Source of the DNA: NCEH01 sp043195125
GTDB taxonomy: Bacteria > Pseudomonadota > Alphaproteobacteria > Rhizobiales > Xanthobacteraceae
Length of the DNA stretch: 64,000 nucleotides
Assembly (NCBI RefSeq): GCF_043195125.1
Contig: NZ_JBAFWR010000001.1
Reading direction: 5' to 3' (one strand)
The notes under the pieces are model-generated. The model saw nothing but the letters and a program-made list of their open reading frames with translations, did no database searches and was not told where the DNA came from. The first letter of the stretch is position 1; each line of letters begins with the position of its first letter. Position numbers and translations under genes: made by a program. Below, in pieces: positions 1-8,384 of the stretch.

Positions 1-2468
1 GTGGGCGCGATGTCCGGCACGTCGTATCCGGTCCATTTGGCGCCGTCCCACCAGAGCAGCTTGCGGGTATCGTCCCACGGCTTTCCGTTGATGTCGGCCG
101 AGGCGCGATTGTAGATGATGCGCCGATTGGCCGGCCACGAGAACGTCCATTTCGGATACGCACCCGTGTCGTCCGGGTCGCTATTGTCCCGGCGCGCCAT
201 CATGTTGCCCGCCTCGGTGAAGCAGCCGGAATAGATCCAGCAGCCGCCGGCGGTGGTGCCGTCGTCGCGATAGGCGGCGAAGCTCGGCAATTGCTTGCCG
301 GCCTCCAGCAGCTTCTTGGTCGGATCGTTGGGGTCGGCCACGTCGCTCACGACATAGCCGTTCATCTCCTTCGCGAGTTCCTCGGGGGATGGCTCGTTGG
401 GGTCCTTGTAGTTCCATTGCAGATTGACGATGGCGTCCGGGAACGCGCCGCCCTCCTTCTGGTACAAGGCTTTCAGCCGCAGGAAGATCTGCGCCATGAT
501 CCAGGTATCGGGCTTGGACTCGCCCGGGGGCGAGCCGGCGGCCCAATGCCATTGGAGCCAGCGGCCGGAATTCACCAGCGCGCCTTCGTCCTCGGCGAAG
601 CAGGTGGTCGGAAGCTGGATCACCTCAGTCTGGATCTTGGCGGGATCGGCGGGATTGTAGACCCCGTGGTTCTCCCAGAACCGGGCGGTTTCGGTCTCCA
701 GCGGGTCCATGATGACCAGCAGCTTCAACTTGCCGAGCGCTTCGGCAAGCTTGGCCTTGTTGGGGAACGCCTGGAGCGGGTTGAAGCCCTGGCAGAAATA
801 GGCGTTCATCTTGCCCTGCTTCATGAGCTCGAAAGCACGCAGGACATCGTAGGCGGGAACATCGAGCTTCGGGAGATAGTCGTAGGCGAAGTTGTTTTCC
901 GCCGTCGCTGCCGGGCCCCACATGGCCTTCTGGAAACTGACGAAGAACTTCTTGTAGTTCTGCCAGTAGCTCATCTGGTTCGGCCGCAACGGCTTGAAGC
1001 CGCGCGTCGACATATAGGTGGGGAAGTCGGCTTCCTTTTCCGTCGGCAAGGTCAGATAGCCGGGGATCAGGTTCGACATCAGGCCGATGTCGGTCAGACC
1101 CTGGATATTGGAATGCCCGCGCAAGGCATTCATGCCGCCGCCGCGCACGCCGATATTGCCCAGGATGAGCTGGAGCATCGCCATGGTGCGGATGTTCTGG
1201 GAGCCCTTGGAATGCTGGGTCCAGCCGAGCGCGTACATCGACGTCATCGTCTTGTTCGGCGCCGAGCACTCGGCAATCATCGACGCCACCTTCAGGAATT
1301 TATCCTTCGGCGTGCCGGTGATGCGTTCCACCATTTCCGGGGTGTAGATCGAAACGTGCTGTTTCAGCAGGTTCCAGACGCACCGGGGGTTTTCCAGCGT
1401 ATCGTCCACCACGGCATAGCCGTCGGCGCCGATCTGGTAGTCCCAGGTCGAGCGGTTATAGTCCCGCTTGCTTTCGTCATAGCCGGTGAACAGGCCGTCC
1501 TTATACTCGAAGCCGTCCTTCACGACATAGGTCGCGTTGGTGAAGGCCTTCACATAGTCCCACTGCACCTTGTCGTTCTGGATGCAGTAATTGATCACGC
1601 CATTCAGGAACGCGATGTCGGTTCCCTGGCGGATCGGCGCGTAATAATCGGAAACCGCCGCCGACCGCGTATAGCGCGGATCGACCACGACAAGCTTCGC
1701 GCCACGGGTGGCTTTCGCCTCCGTAACCCATTTAAACCCGCAAGGGTGCGCCTCGGCGGCATTGCCGCCCATGATGACAACCAGATCCGTGTTCTTGATA
1801 TCAGTCCACGAATTGGTCATCGCGCCACGGCCAAAAGTTGGGCCCAAACTGGACACCGTGGGGCCGTGTCAAACCCGCGCTTGGTTGTCGAATACCAGCA
1901 TGCCGGCGCTGCGTACAACCTTGTACGTGCACCAGGCAGTTTCGTTGGTGGTGGCCGAGGCGGCGAGGAAGCCGGTGGTCACCCAGCGATTGACGGTCAC
2001 GCCGTCATTGTTCTTGGCGATGAAGTTCTTGTCGCGATCATCCTTGAGGACCCGCGCGATCTTGTCCAGCGCCACATCCCAGCTCACCTGCTCGAACTTG
2101 TCGGAGCCGGCCTTGCGCAGCATGGGGTGATGCAGGCGGGTCTTGGAGTGCACGATGTCGAGGAGGGCCGCGCCCTTCGGGCACAGGGTGCCGCGATTGG
2201 TGGGGTGGTCGACGTCGCCCTCGATATGGGTGATTTCGGCTTTTTCGCCCTTTTTCAGATCACCCTTGGAATAGATCAGGATGCCGCAGGCCACCGAGCA
2301 GTAAGTGCAGGTGTTGCGCGTCTCAGTGGTATTGAAAAGGCGGAAGGGACGGATGGAATCTGCGTAGGCTTGCTCTATGCCTCCGAAGCCGAACGCTCCG
2401 AGAGACGTGCCCGCGATTCCCGCACCCGCCGTTTTCAAGAACTGGCGCCGCGAGAGCTCCATGTTCAT
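1..2468 (-). CDS. fdoG: Formate dehydrogenase major subunit, selenocysteine-containing (3' end outside the window)
   Basis: Catalytic molybdopterin/tungstopterin subunit of a membrane-associated formate dehydrogenase that oxidises formate to CO2 on the periplasmic side. The chosen ATG lies 8 bases after a GGAGGT ribosome site and begins MNMELSRRQFLK, a Tat signal. Cys54, Cys57, Cys61 and Cys96 form the 4Fe-4S motif. An in-frame TGA at 1869-1871 is codon 200 in the context ARV-U-HGPTVSSLGPTFGRG, the classic FdnG/FdoG selenocysteine site, and the frame stays open to the window edge. Sampled downstream translations (MTSMYALGWTQHSKG; LLWWDGAKWTGYDVPDI) match FdoG. About 822 residues are present of the roughly 1,020 usual for the family, so the C-terminus and the expected fdoH/fdoI genes lie beyond base 1. 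An annotator reading TGA as stop would split this into a 199-residue fragment plus an unstarted ORF. selD lies 2.3 kb away. Confidence 0.95.
1825..1871 (-). promoter_or_regulatory. Sec codon (UGA) with SECIS-like hairpin
   Basis: On the minus strand the UGA (1871-1869) is followed by an outer stem CCACGG (1861-1856) pairing with CCGTGG (1830-1825). Inside it is an apical stem GUCC (1854-1851) / GGGC (1845-1842) closing an AGUUU loop. Bacterial SECIS elements sit directly after the UGA and carry a G-U in the apical loop that SelB reads; this geometry fits. I folded it by eye only. Confidence 0.75.
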
Positions 2469-2483
2469 CGAAGAAGACCTCCG

Positions 2484-2966
2484 ATAAGTGCCCCCAACGG
2501 GGGACAATCAAAAGGGGAAAAACTCACCCTTGTCCGGGATTCCGGCTCTTCACGACGCTATTTTGGAATTGGAACCATGTCAAACTTCGCGAGCACAAAT
2601 GCGCGTGTCTCAAGAAAATGATGCGGTCTCATTTGCTTTTTACTCGCAAATATTTTCAAGGCGACGCTGCGTCAGCGAAATGAACATTTCAAAAAATGCT
2701 GCAGATGCGAAGATCATTGCGCGCATCGCATGTCTTTCTCAGTCGAGCCACGAAATATTGATTGCGCACCGATTGACCGGTGCGAGGGGCGGGCGCACCA
2801 TTTGAGCGTGAACCTCACGCCGGCTCCCGAGGCTCGGGGCGATATTTTGGATGCCATAATCCCTTGCCCTTACGGCATGGGGCGGGCATTCGCGCGCCCG
2901 CTGTTCCTTCTCCGTGGCTGGCGCCGTGCAAGGCCGCTGAACTGCACCATAAAGCCGAAGCAAGGA
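2484..2966. other. Divergent intergenic region between fdoG and the tlpA-like gene
   Basis: About 480 bases with no gene I can support. The stretch 2630-2710 is clearly AT-richer than its surroundings and probably carries the divergent promoters. It holds a short inverted repeat GAAATG-AA-CATTTC (2677-2690) and a looser pair GATGCG...CGCATC near 2704-2727. Either could be an operator, but I cannot assign a regulator or a -10/-35 pair with confidence. Confidence 0.4.
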
Positions 2967-3605
2967 ATGCGCGCTGTTGAGAGCCGGCGGGGCGCTTTCG
3001 CTGCGCTGCTGGTGTCCGCACTTTTCACCGGCCTGCCGTGTGTTTCCGCCCCCGCCGCCGCCCAGGGAAGCGCTGGCCTCCTTGTCACGGGCGAAGACGG
3101 CACCCCTGCGTCCGCCTCCGCGCCGCCGCTCGCGCTGGAAACGCTCGTCCCGGTGGGGGCGCCGGCCGCGATCATGGACCGCGCCGAACTTCGAGGGCGG
3201 GTGGTTCTGGTGCATTTCTTCGCCACTTGGTGCGAGCCCTGCCGGGAAGAATTGCCGGCGCTCAATCGCCTCGCCACGCGCTTCGCTGACCGGCCCATGA
3301 CCCTGCTCGCCGTGGACGTGGGGGAGGTGGACGCGCGGGTGCGCCGGTTCCTCGAGACCACTCCGGTCGCCTTTCCCATCCTGATGGATCGCGAGCGGCT
3401 GGCCGCGCGGGCCTGGGAGGTCAGCGTGCTGCCCTCCAGCGTGCTCGTGGGACCGGACGGCCGCGTGCACGCGCAGGCACAGGGGCCGGTGGATTGGGAT
3501 CGCGCCGAAAACGACCGGACGATCTCCGCATTGTTTCCCCTCAGCACCCCGGCCCACCCGGCCCAAGATTCAACCAATCCACCTTCTGGAGGACCCACAC
3601 AATGA
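2967..3605 (+). CDS. TlpA/ResA-like periplasmic thioredoxin
   Basis: Thiol:disulfide oxidoreductase of the TlpA/ResA/DsbE class, 212 residues. An N-terminal hydrophobic segment (about residues 9-33, ending APAAAQG) is a signal peptide or anchor. The redox motif WCEPC places the active cysteines at 89 and 92, and the LPSS loop near residue 147 supplies the cis-proline region. The frame is open further upstream, but the ATG at 2967 is chosen because it gives a clean signal sequence. Its TGA overlaps the next gene's start as ATGA, so the two are probably translationally coupled. The pair lies between selenoprotein formate dehydrogenase and selD. Family membership does not tell the partner; cytochrome c maturation or redox service to the neighbouring exported protein are both possible. 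Confidence 0.85.
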   Translation: MRAVESRRGAFAALLVSALFTGLPCVSAPAAAQGSAGLLVTGEDGTPASASAPPLALETLVPVGAPAAIMDRAELRGRVVLVHFFATWCEPCREELPALNRLATRFADRPMTLLAVDVGEVDARVRRFLETTPVAFPILMDRERLAARAWEVSVLPSSVLVGPDGRVHAQAQGPVDWDRAENDRTISALFPLSTPAHPAQDSTNPPSGGPTQ

Positions 3606-4714
3606 TTACGCGTCGCGATTTCGTGGTTTCCGGTGCGGCCCTCTCCGCCGCCGCCCTGCTGCCGGCCGGAGCCTGGGCGCAGAACGGGTTCGCGCCACAG
3701 CCCGGCGCTTGGCGCAATTTTCAGGTGGTGACGCGCCTGGAAGTGGCGAAGCCGGACGGCAAGACCGTCGGCCCAGTGCGCGCCTGGGTGCCGCTGCCGG
3801 CGTTCTCCGAGGATCAATGGTTCCGTCCCGGCGGCAGCATCTGGTCCACCAATGCCGCCACCGCCGAAGTGGTGGGCGATCCAAAATTTGGCGCACAGAT
3901 GCTCGCGCTCGAATGGTCGGCGAGCGAAGCGGCTCCGGCGGTGGAGATCACCAGCAAGATCGCGACCCGCGACCGGGCGGTGGACCTGTCCAAGCCCGGT
4001 ACCGCCGCCCCGCTCGGGGAAAAGGAGCGCATGACCTTCCTTGCCGCCACCGACCTCATCCCCACCGACGGCGTCGTCAAGCAGACCTCGGACAAGATCA
4101 CCTCCGGCGCCAAGGATGAGGTCACCAAGGTGCGCGCCATCTACGAATGGATCGTGGAAAACACCTATCGCAACCCGGCAACCCGCGGCTGCGGGGTGGG
4201 CGATATCGCCGGCTTGCTGAAGAGCGGCGATCTGGGCGGCAAGTGCGCCGATCTGAATGCCCTGTTCGTCGGTTTGGTGCGCGCTGCCGGCATTCCCGCC
4301 CGCGATGTCTACGGCCTGCGCGTGGCGCCTTCGAAATTCGGATACAAGAGCCTCGGTGCCAATTCCGAGGTGGTGACGAAGGCGCAGCATTGCCGCTCGG
4401 AAGTGTTCCTTTCCGGCTACGGATGGGTGCCCATGGACCCCGCCGACGTGCGCAAGGTCGTGCTGGAGGAGCCGCCGGGAAAGCTGGGCATTGACGATCC
4501 CAAGGTGGTGGCGGCCCGCAAGACCCTGTTCGGCGCCTGGGAAGGCAATTGGATGGCCTATAATATCGCCCACGACGTGGCGCTGCCCGGCTCCAAGGGG
4601 CCTAAAGTGGGCTTCCTCATGTATCCGCAGGCGGAGACCGTGGCGGGTCGGCTGGATTGCCTCGACCCCGACACCTTCCGCTATTCCATCCGCGCCACCG
4701 AGATTTCGGTCTGA
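3602..4714 (+). CDS. Exported transglutaminase-like cysteine hydrolase
   Basis: A 370-residue protein of the transglutaminase-like superfamily (PF01841 type). It starts MITRRDFVVSGAALSAAALL, a Tat-type signal ending AWA-Q. The start follows GGAGG at 3586-3591. The catalytic triad is visible: Cys215 in LGGKCADLNALF, His263 in AQHCRSEVFL and Asp279 in GYGWVPMDPADV, so it should be an active papain-fold hydrolase or acyltransferase. It overlaps the upstream thioredoxin by 4 bases; a periplasmic TlpA that keeps the catalytic Cys reduced is an attractive but unproven reading. Its substrate is unknown. Contrast it with the degenerate relative at 37334-38161. Confidence 0.82.
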   Translation: MITRRDFVVSGAALSAAALLPAGAWAQNGFAPQPGAWRNFQVVTRLEVAKPDGKTVGPVRAWVPLPAFSEDQWFRPGGSIWSTNAATAEVVGDPKFGAQMLALEWSASEAAPAVEITSKIATRDRAVDLSKPGTAAPLGEKERMTFLAATDLIPTDGVVKQTSDKITSGAKDEVTKVRAIYEWIVENTYRNPATRGCGVGDIAGLLKSGDLGGKCADLNALFVGLVRAAGIPARDVYGLRVAPSKFGYKSLGANSEVVTKAQHCRSEVFLSGYGWVPMDPADVRKVVLEEPPGKLGIDDPKVVAARKTLFGAWEGNWMAYNIAHDVALPGSKGPKVGFLMYPQAETVAGRLDCLDPDTFRYSIRATEISV

Positions 4715-4731
4715 GCCTGTCCCGTGCCAAA

Positions 4732-4753
4732 CCCCCGCCCTTCGCGGCGGGGG
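4732..4753 (+). terminator. GC-rich hairpin between transglutaminase gene and selD
   Basis: CCCCCGCC (4732-4739) pairs with GGCGGGGG (4746-4753) around a CTTCGC loop. No T tract follows, so it is at best a weak attenuator or terminator before selD. Confidence 0.45.
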
Positions 4754-4786
4754 TCTCGCCGAACGAACGAGTGAGAGACGCCCCGC

Positions 4787-5836
4787 ATGACTGATACCGT
4801 CTTCCGTCTCACCAGCCTTGCCCATGGCGGCGGCTGCGGCTGCAAGCTGGCCCCTTCCGTTCTTCAGGAATTGCTGGGCGGGCAGGCGATGGCGCAGCCG
4901 TTCGCAAAGCTTCTGGTGGGCACGGAAACGGGGGATGATGCCGCCGTGTGGGATCTCGACGGCGATACCTGCATCGTCGCGACCACCGACTTCTTCATGC
5001 CGGTGGTGGACAATCCCGACCATTTCGGCCGCATCGCTGCCACCAATGCGATTTCGGACGTCTATGCCATGGGCGGCACGCCCATCATGGCGCTGGCCAT
5101 CCTGGGCATGCCGCTCGGCAAGGTGGACACGCAGATCGTCCGCGAGATCCTCCAGGGGGGAGCGGCTGTGTGCGCGGCGGCGGGCATTCCGGTGGCCGGC
5201 GGCCATTCCATCGACACCGGCGAGCCCATCTATGGCCTCGCCGTCATCGGCACGGTGCGCAAGAGCCAGATCCGCCGCAACAGCGACGCGAAGCCGGGGG
5301 ATACGCTGATCCTCACCAAGGCGCTGGGCATCGGCATCTATTCCGCCGCCTTCAAGAAAGAGGCGCTTTCGCCCGACGCCTATGAGGAGATGATCGCCTC
5401 CACCACCTTGCTCAACAAGGTCGGCGCCACGCTGGCGCAGGACGAAGCGGTGCACGGCGTCACGGACGTCACCGGCTTCGGCCTGCTGGGCCATGGGCTC
5501 GAAATGGCGCGCGGCTCGGGCGTGCGCATTCATATCGAGAGGAAGGATTTGCCGGTGCTCTCCCATGCCGAGGCCCTGGTGCGGCAGGGGTTCGTCACCG
5601 GCGCGTCGCATCGCAATTGGGCGAGCTATGGCGAGGGCATCGAGCTGCCGCCTGGGATCGAGGATTGGCAGCGCCACCTGCTGACCGACCCGCAGACCTC
5701 CGGCGGCCTGCTGGTATCGGTGGCGCAGGAGCAGGCGGACCGGGTGCTGGGCGAGATTCTCGCCGCCGGCTATCCCGCTGCCCGCCGCATAGGCCGGGTG
5801 GAGGCGGGGGAGGCGAAGGTCTTGGTGGACGCCTGA
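4787..5836 (+). CDS. selD: Selenide, water dikinase
   Basis: Makes selenophosphate from selenide and ATP, the selenium donor for selenocysteyl-tRNA. At 349 residues it is full length. The N-terminal motif AHGGGCGCKLAP carries Cys17 and Lys20 at the positions of the E. coli active-site residues; this is the cysteine form, not a selenoprotein itself. ATP/Mg motifs include FGRIAATNAISDVYAMGG, and DVTGFGLLGHG and TDPQTSGGLLVS follow. It lies on the plus strand 72 bases after the transglutaminase-like gene, in the same neighbourhood as the UGA-containing fdoG, so a working Sec pathway is expected. selA, selB, selC and mnmH are not in the window. Confidence 0.97.
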   Translation: MTDTVFRLTSLAHGGGCGCKLAPSVLQELLGGQAMAQPFAKLLVGTETGDDAAVWDLDGDTCIVATTDFFMPVVDNPDHFGRIAATNAISDVYAMGGTPIMALAILGMPLGKVDTQIVREILQGGAAVCAAAGIPVAGGHSIDTGEPIYGLAVIGTVRKSQIRRNSDAKPGDTLILTKALGIGIYSAAFKKEALSPDAYEEMIASTTLLNKVGATLAQDEAVHGVTDVTGFGLLGHGLEMARGSGVRIHIERKDLPVLSHAEALVRQGFVTGASHRNWASYGEGIELPPGIEDWQRHLLTDPQTSGGLLVSVAQEQADRVLGEILAAGYPAARRIGRVEAGEAKVLVDA

Positions 5837-5967
5837 GCGCGTCGGCCGGTCCCGCTCGACGCGCCTTTCGGAGCGCATCCGACGGCAGGCCCGTACGCCG
5901 CAAGGGAACGCAGAGCCCCCGTCGGGCGTTGCCGTTGTGAAAACACAACAGCCCGGAGGGCGCGCCT

Positions 5968-6363
5968 GTGACCCACTCAAATAAGGCGGCGAAACTTCTC
6001 GCCGCACTCATCGCGTCCGTCGCGCTTGGTGCCATCCTTTCGGGCGACGCGGCGGCTCAAGCCGTCGTGACCCCGCCGCAGCCGGGAAGCGCGCAGGTGC
6101 CGGCTGAAAAGGCCGGGCCGCCCATCAAGAACAATAGCGGCTGCGATGCCACAGCCTCTGCGGCGGCAACCGCTCCGGCGGGTGGTGATGGATCCGGCAC
6201 GGCGCCGGGCGGAGCGGGGTCGTCCGGCTGGTCCGGCGGCACCGGCGGCTCCTACATCGGCACCGGGCCGAGCGGACCCACGTCCGGTTCTCCCACGGAT
6301 CATCCGGCGACTGTCGAAGGGGTCAATCCGTCCGTGGTCGGGCCTACCCGCAAGGATTGCTGA
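5968..6363 (+). CDS. Small Gly/Pro/Ser-rich exported protein
   Basis: A 131-residue protein of unknown function. It starts with GTG 7 bases after GGAGGG (5955-5960). Residues 8-31 form a signal peptide (LLAALIASVALGAILSGDAAAQA). The mature part is low complexity, rich in Gly, Pro, Ser and Thr, with only two Cys (in NNSGCDAT and at the very end, RKDC). No domain is recognised. Its stop is 6 bases from the stop of the convergent gene. The composition suggests an unfolded surface or periplasmic protein. Confidence 0.65.
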   Translation: MTHSNKAAKLLAALIASVALGAILSGDAAAQAVVTPPQPGSAQVPAEKAGPPIKNNSGCDATASAAATAPAGGDGSGTAPGGAGSSGWSGGTGGSYIGTGPSGPTSGSPTDHPATVEGVNPSVVGPTRKDC

Positions 6364-6369
6364 ACCCGG

Positions 6370-7911
6370 TCAGATGAAGCCGGCAGCCTTGAGGATCGCG
6401 CGCGCTTCGTCCCGCACGCCGTGGGCCGCCGCGATCCTGTGCCAGGATATTTCGCCAAGATCGTAATCGGCCTGTCGGCGCACCACGTCTGCCGTGGCGT
6501 CGGATGCATCGCCGTGCCGCTTCTCGACGCGCTCGATGAGGGTGGCGACGGGCGCGTCGAGCCATAGTCCGAGGAAATCGACGCCGGCTTCGTGCGCCAC
6601 CGCTTCGATCGCTCGGCGCTCCTGAGGCTGTGCATGGACGGCATCTGCGATGGCGGTGTGGCCGGCGGTCAGCGCGAGAGCGGCGCGCGTGCGCACCCGA
6701 TCATAGACCGCCCGGGTCGCTTCCGGCGTATAGGCCTCCGGCGGAAGGGCCTCGGTCTCGCCGATGCCTGCCATGGACTTGCGTTCGATGTCGCTACGCA
6801 GGATCACGGCCCCCGGCGCCCGCCCGAGACTTGGCGCGAGCGCAGCGGCAAGTGTGCTCTTGCCCGTGCCCGACAGCCCACCGACCGCCAGGAGACGTGC
6901 CTTCGGGGCGCCGAGGAATGCCCGCGCCTGGGCGAAATAATGGGCGATTTCCGCGCCCGCCTCCTCCTGCCGCGCCGCAGGCAGATGCGCCAAGCCCGCC
7001 GCCTGCACCTTGGCTCGGATCGCGGCGCGCAGGCTGAGAAACAGAGGCAGCGCCGCGAGCGCCGCATAATGCTCTTCCGGCCCCGCCCACAGATACCGGT
7101 TCAGCACCCCATTGGCCGCGTCCGATAGGCCGCGCTCCCACAGATCCATCAGCAGGAAGGCGAGGTCGTAAAGCACATCGCAGACGGCGATGTCGTCGTT
7201 GAACTCGATGGCGTCGAACAGCACCGGCGTGCCATCCAGCAGCACGATGTTGCGCAAGTGCAGGTCGCCGTGGCAGCGCCGCACATGGCCCTGCGCCGCC
7301 CGCCTCCGCAGCAATGGCGCCACCGATTCCAGCGCGTCGACAGTGGCCTGCGTGAGGGTGCGGGCTGCCTCCGGCGGGAAGAACTCCGGGTTTTCGGCGA
7401 AGTCAGCGGCATTCTGTTCGATGACACTGGCGAGCGGCGCGATGGCGTCCGCCGCGTTCCGTATCACCGGGGCGCGGGCGTGGGCCGCGCTGACGGCGTG
7501 GGCGAGGGCGGCGATGAGGGCCGGGGTGAAGGCGTCCTTCTTCAGCCGGTCGAGGGTTTGGGCCTCGTCGAAGCGGCGCATCTTCACCGCATACTCCACC
7601 GGCGTGCCCGTGCCGCCCAGGGAAAGTCCATCGGCCGTGCGCGCAATCGGCACGACGGCGAGATAGATGCCGGGCGCGTTGGCGCGGTTCACGTCCAGCT
7701 CGCGCTCGCAGGCGGCGTGGCGCTTCTCCAGGGTCGAGAAATCCATATAGGGGAAGGCAACCGCCCGCTTCACCTTGTAGGCGACCGCGCCTGCCAGGAA
7801 GACGGCGGCGCCATGGGTATCGATGCGCGAGACTTGCGCGCCGCCATGGGTCGAGGGGTCGGCCAGGAAGGCGAACACCGCGTTCTGGTCCGCGACCACA
7901 TGGCTGTCCAT
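6370..7911 (-). CDS. Bifunctional aminoglycoside phosphotransferase-like / P-loop kinase protein
   Basis: A 513-residue fusion. The N-terminal two thirds has the protein-kinase-like phosphotransferase fold with the Brenner-type motif CHGDLHLRNIVL and FDAIEFND. The C-terminal third begins GGLSGTGKSTLAAALA, a Walker A P-loop, and resembles gluconate/shikimate-type small kinases. This architecture is known as a conserved bifunctional aminoglycoside phosphotransferase/ATP-binding protein of unknown substrate; it is not evidence of drug resistance. It faces away from the kdp locus and converges on the small exported protein. Confidence 0.85.
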   Translation of the reverse strand: MDSHVVADQNAVFAFLADPSTHGGAQVSRIDTHGAAVFLAGAVAYKVKRAVAFPYMDFSTLEKRHAACERELDVNRANAPGIYLAVVPIARTADGLSLGGTGTPVEYAVKMRRFDEAQTLDRLKKDAFTPALIAALAHAVSAAHARAPVIRNAADAIAPLASVIEQNAADFAENPEFFPPEAARTLTQATVDALESVAPLLRRRAAQGHVRRCHGDLHLRNIVLLDGTPVLFDAIEFNDDIAVCDVLYDLAFLLMDLWERGLSDAANGVLNRYLWAGPEEHYAALAALPLFLSLRAAIRAKVQAAGLAHLPAARQEEAGAEIAHYFAQARAFLGAPKARLLAVGGLSGTGKSTLAAALAPSLGRAPGAVILRSDIERKSMAGIGETEALPPEAYTPEATRAVYDRVRTRAALALTAGHTAIADAVHAQPQERRAIEAVAHEAGVDFLGLWLDAPVATLIERVEKRHGDASDATADVVRRQADYDLGEISWHRIAAAHGVRDEARAILKAAGFI

Positions 7912-8154
7912 GGCCCAAAGCTCCGCGCGCCGGGGAATGCCTGAATATCCTTATGCCGGAAGCCGGCCGCCTTGATACGCCTCATTGGTGCGGCGCAGAT
8001 CAAGGGGCAAGCTCGCCTTTGCCCTGCTGGGTCCCGCGTGCGCAGGGACGCACCCCCTGACGCGTCTTTATGGAATCCTTATGCCGGCCGGCAAATCCCG
8101 GATCGCGGCTTTATGCGCAGCGGGTCTAGGACACCTCCACGCAAGGAGTGCTCC
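7912..8154 (+). promoter_or_regulatory. kdp upstream region with repeated TCCTTATGCCGG
   Basis: The 243 bases between two divergent genes must carry the kdp promoter. A 12-base word TCCTTATGCCGG occurs twice, at 7948-7959 and 8076-8087, both followed by CCGGC-type sequence. KdpE binds upstream of kdpF in other bacteria, so the repeats are candidate regulator sites. I see no convincing -35/-10 pair. Confidence 0.35.
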
Positions 8155-8238
8155 ATGCTTGACCTTATCTATCTCGTTCTCGGCTTCGCCTTCTTCGCTT
8201 TGATGGCGCTCTACCTGCGCTTTGCGGCGCAAGCCTGA
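8155..8238 (+). CDS. 27-residue single-span membrane peptide preceding kdpF
   Basis: ATG follows AAGGAG at 8142-8147 by 7 bases and encodes MLDLIYLVLGFAFFALMALY then LRFAAQA, one transmembrane helix with a short basic tail. Its TGA is part of a GAGGAG ribosome site for the next ORF, kdpF, so the two are probably coupled. It resembles KdpF in size and MLDL start but is a distinct sequence. It may be an extra KdpF-like accessory peptide, or a duplicated kdpF that has diverged. It is below the size cut-off of most gene callers. Confidence 0.65.
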   Translation: MLDLIYLVLGFAFFALMALYLRFAAQA

Positions 8239-8248
8239 GGAGAAACCC

Positions 8249-8335
8249 ATGCTCGACCTCGTTCTCGGGGCGGCGGTGAGCCTCTCGCTCGCAGCCTATC
8301 TCGTTTTCGCATTGGTGCGACCTGAGCGGTTCTGA
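8249..8335 (+). CDS. kdpF: Potassium-transporting ATPase subunit KdpF
   Basis: A 28-residue hydrophobic peptide MLDLVLGAAVSLSLAAYLVF followed by ALVRPERF. The single helix ending in RPERF is typical of KdpF, which stabilises the KdpABC complex in the inner membrane. It follows GAGGAG by 6 bases and stands 49 bases before kdpA. Confidence 0.9.
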   Translation: MLDLVLGAAVSLSLAAYLVFALVRPERF

Positions 8336-8384
8336 CCGCCCCCGCGCCAATCCCCCCAACGCTTTTCTCAGGTGATGCAACGCC

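Noticed and set aside
1869..1871. TGA in fdoG as a nonsense mutation or pseudogene
   Set aside because: The flanking residues, the hairpin and a nearby selD all point to selenocysteine recoding.
291..2621. A 776-codon plus-strand open frame opposite fdoG
   Set aside because: The minus strand encodes a recognisable formate dehydrogenase throughout; the plus frame has shadow composition.
2870..6007. A 1,045-codon minus-strand open frame opposite the thioredoxin, transglutaminase and selD genes
   Set aside because: Same codon-bias artefact; the plus-strand genes have clear families, signal peptides and ribosome sites.
6370..7911. Aminoglycoside resistance gene
   Set aside because: The kinase-like domain belongs to a conserved chromosomal fusion family; nothing indicates drug substrates.
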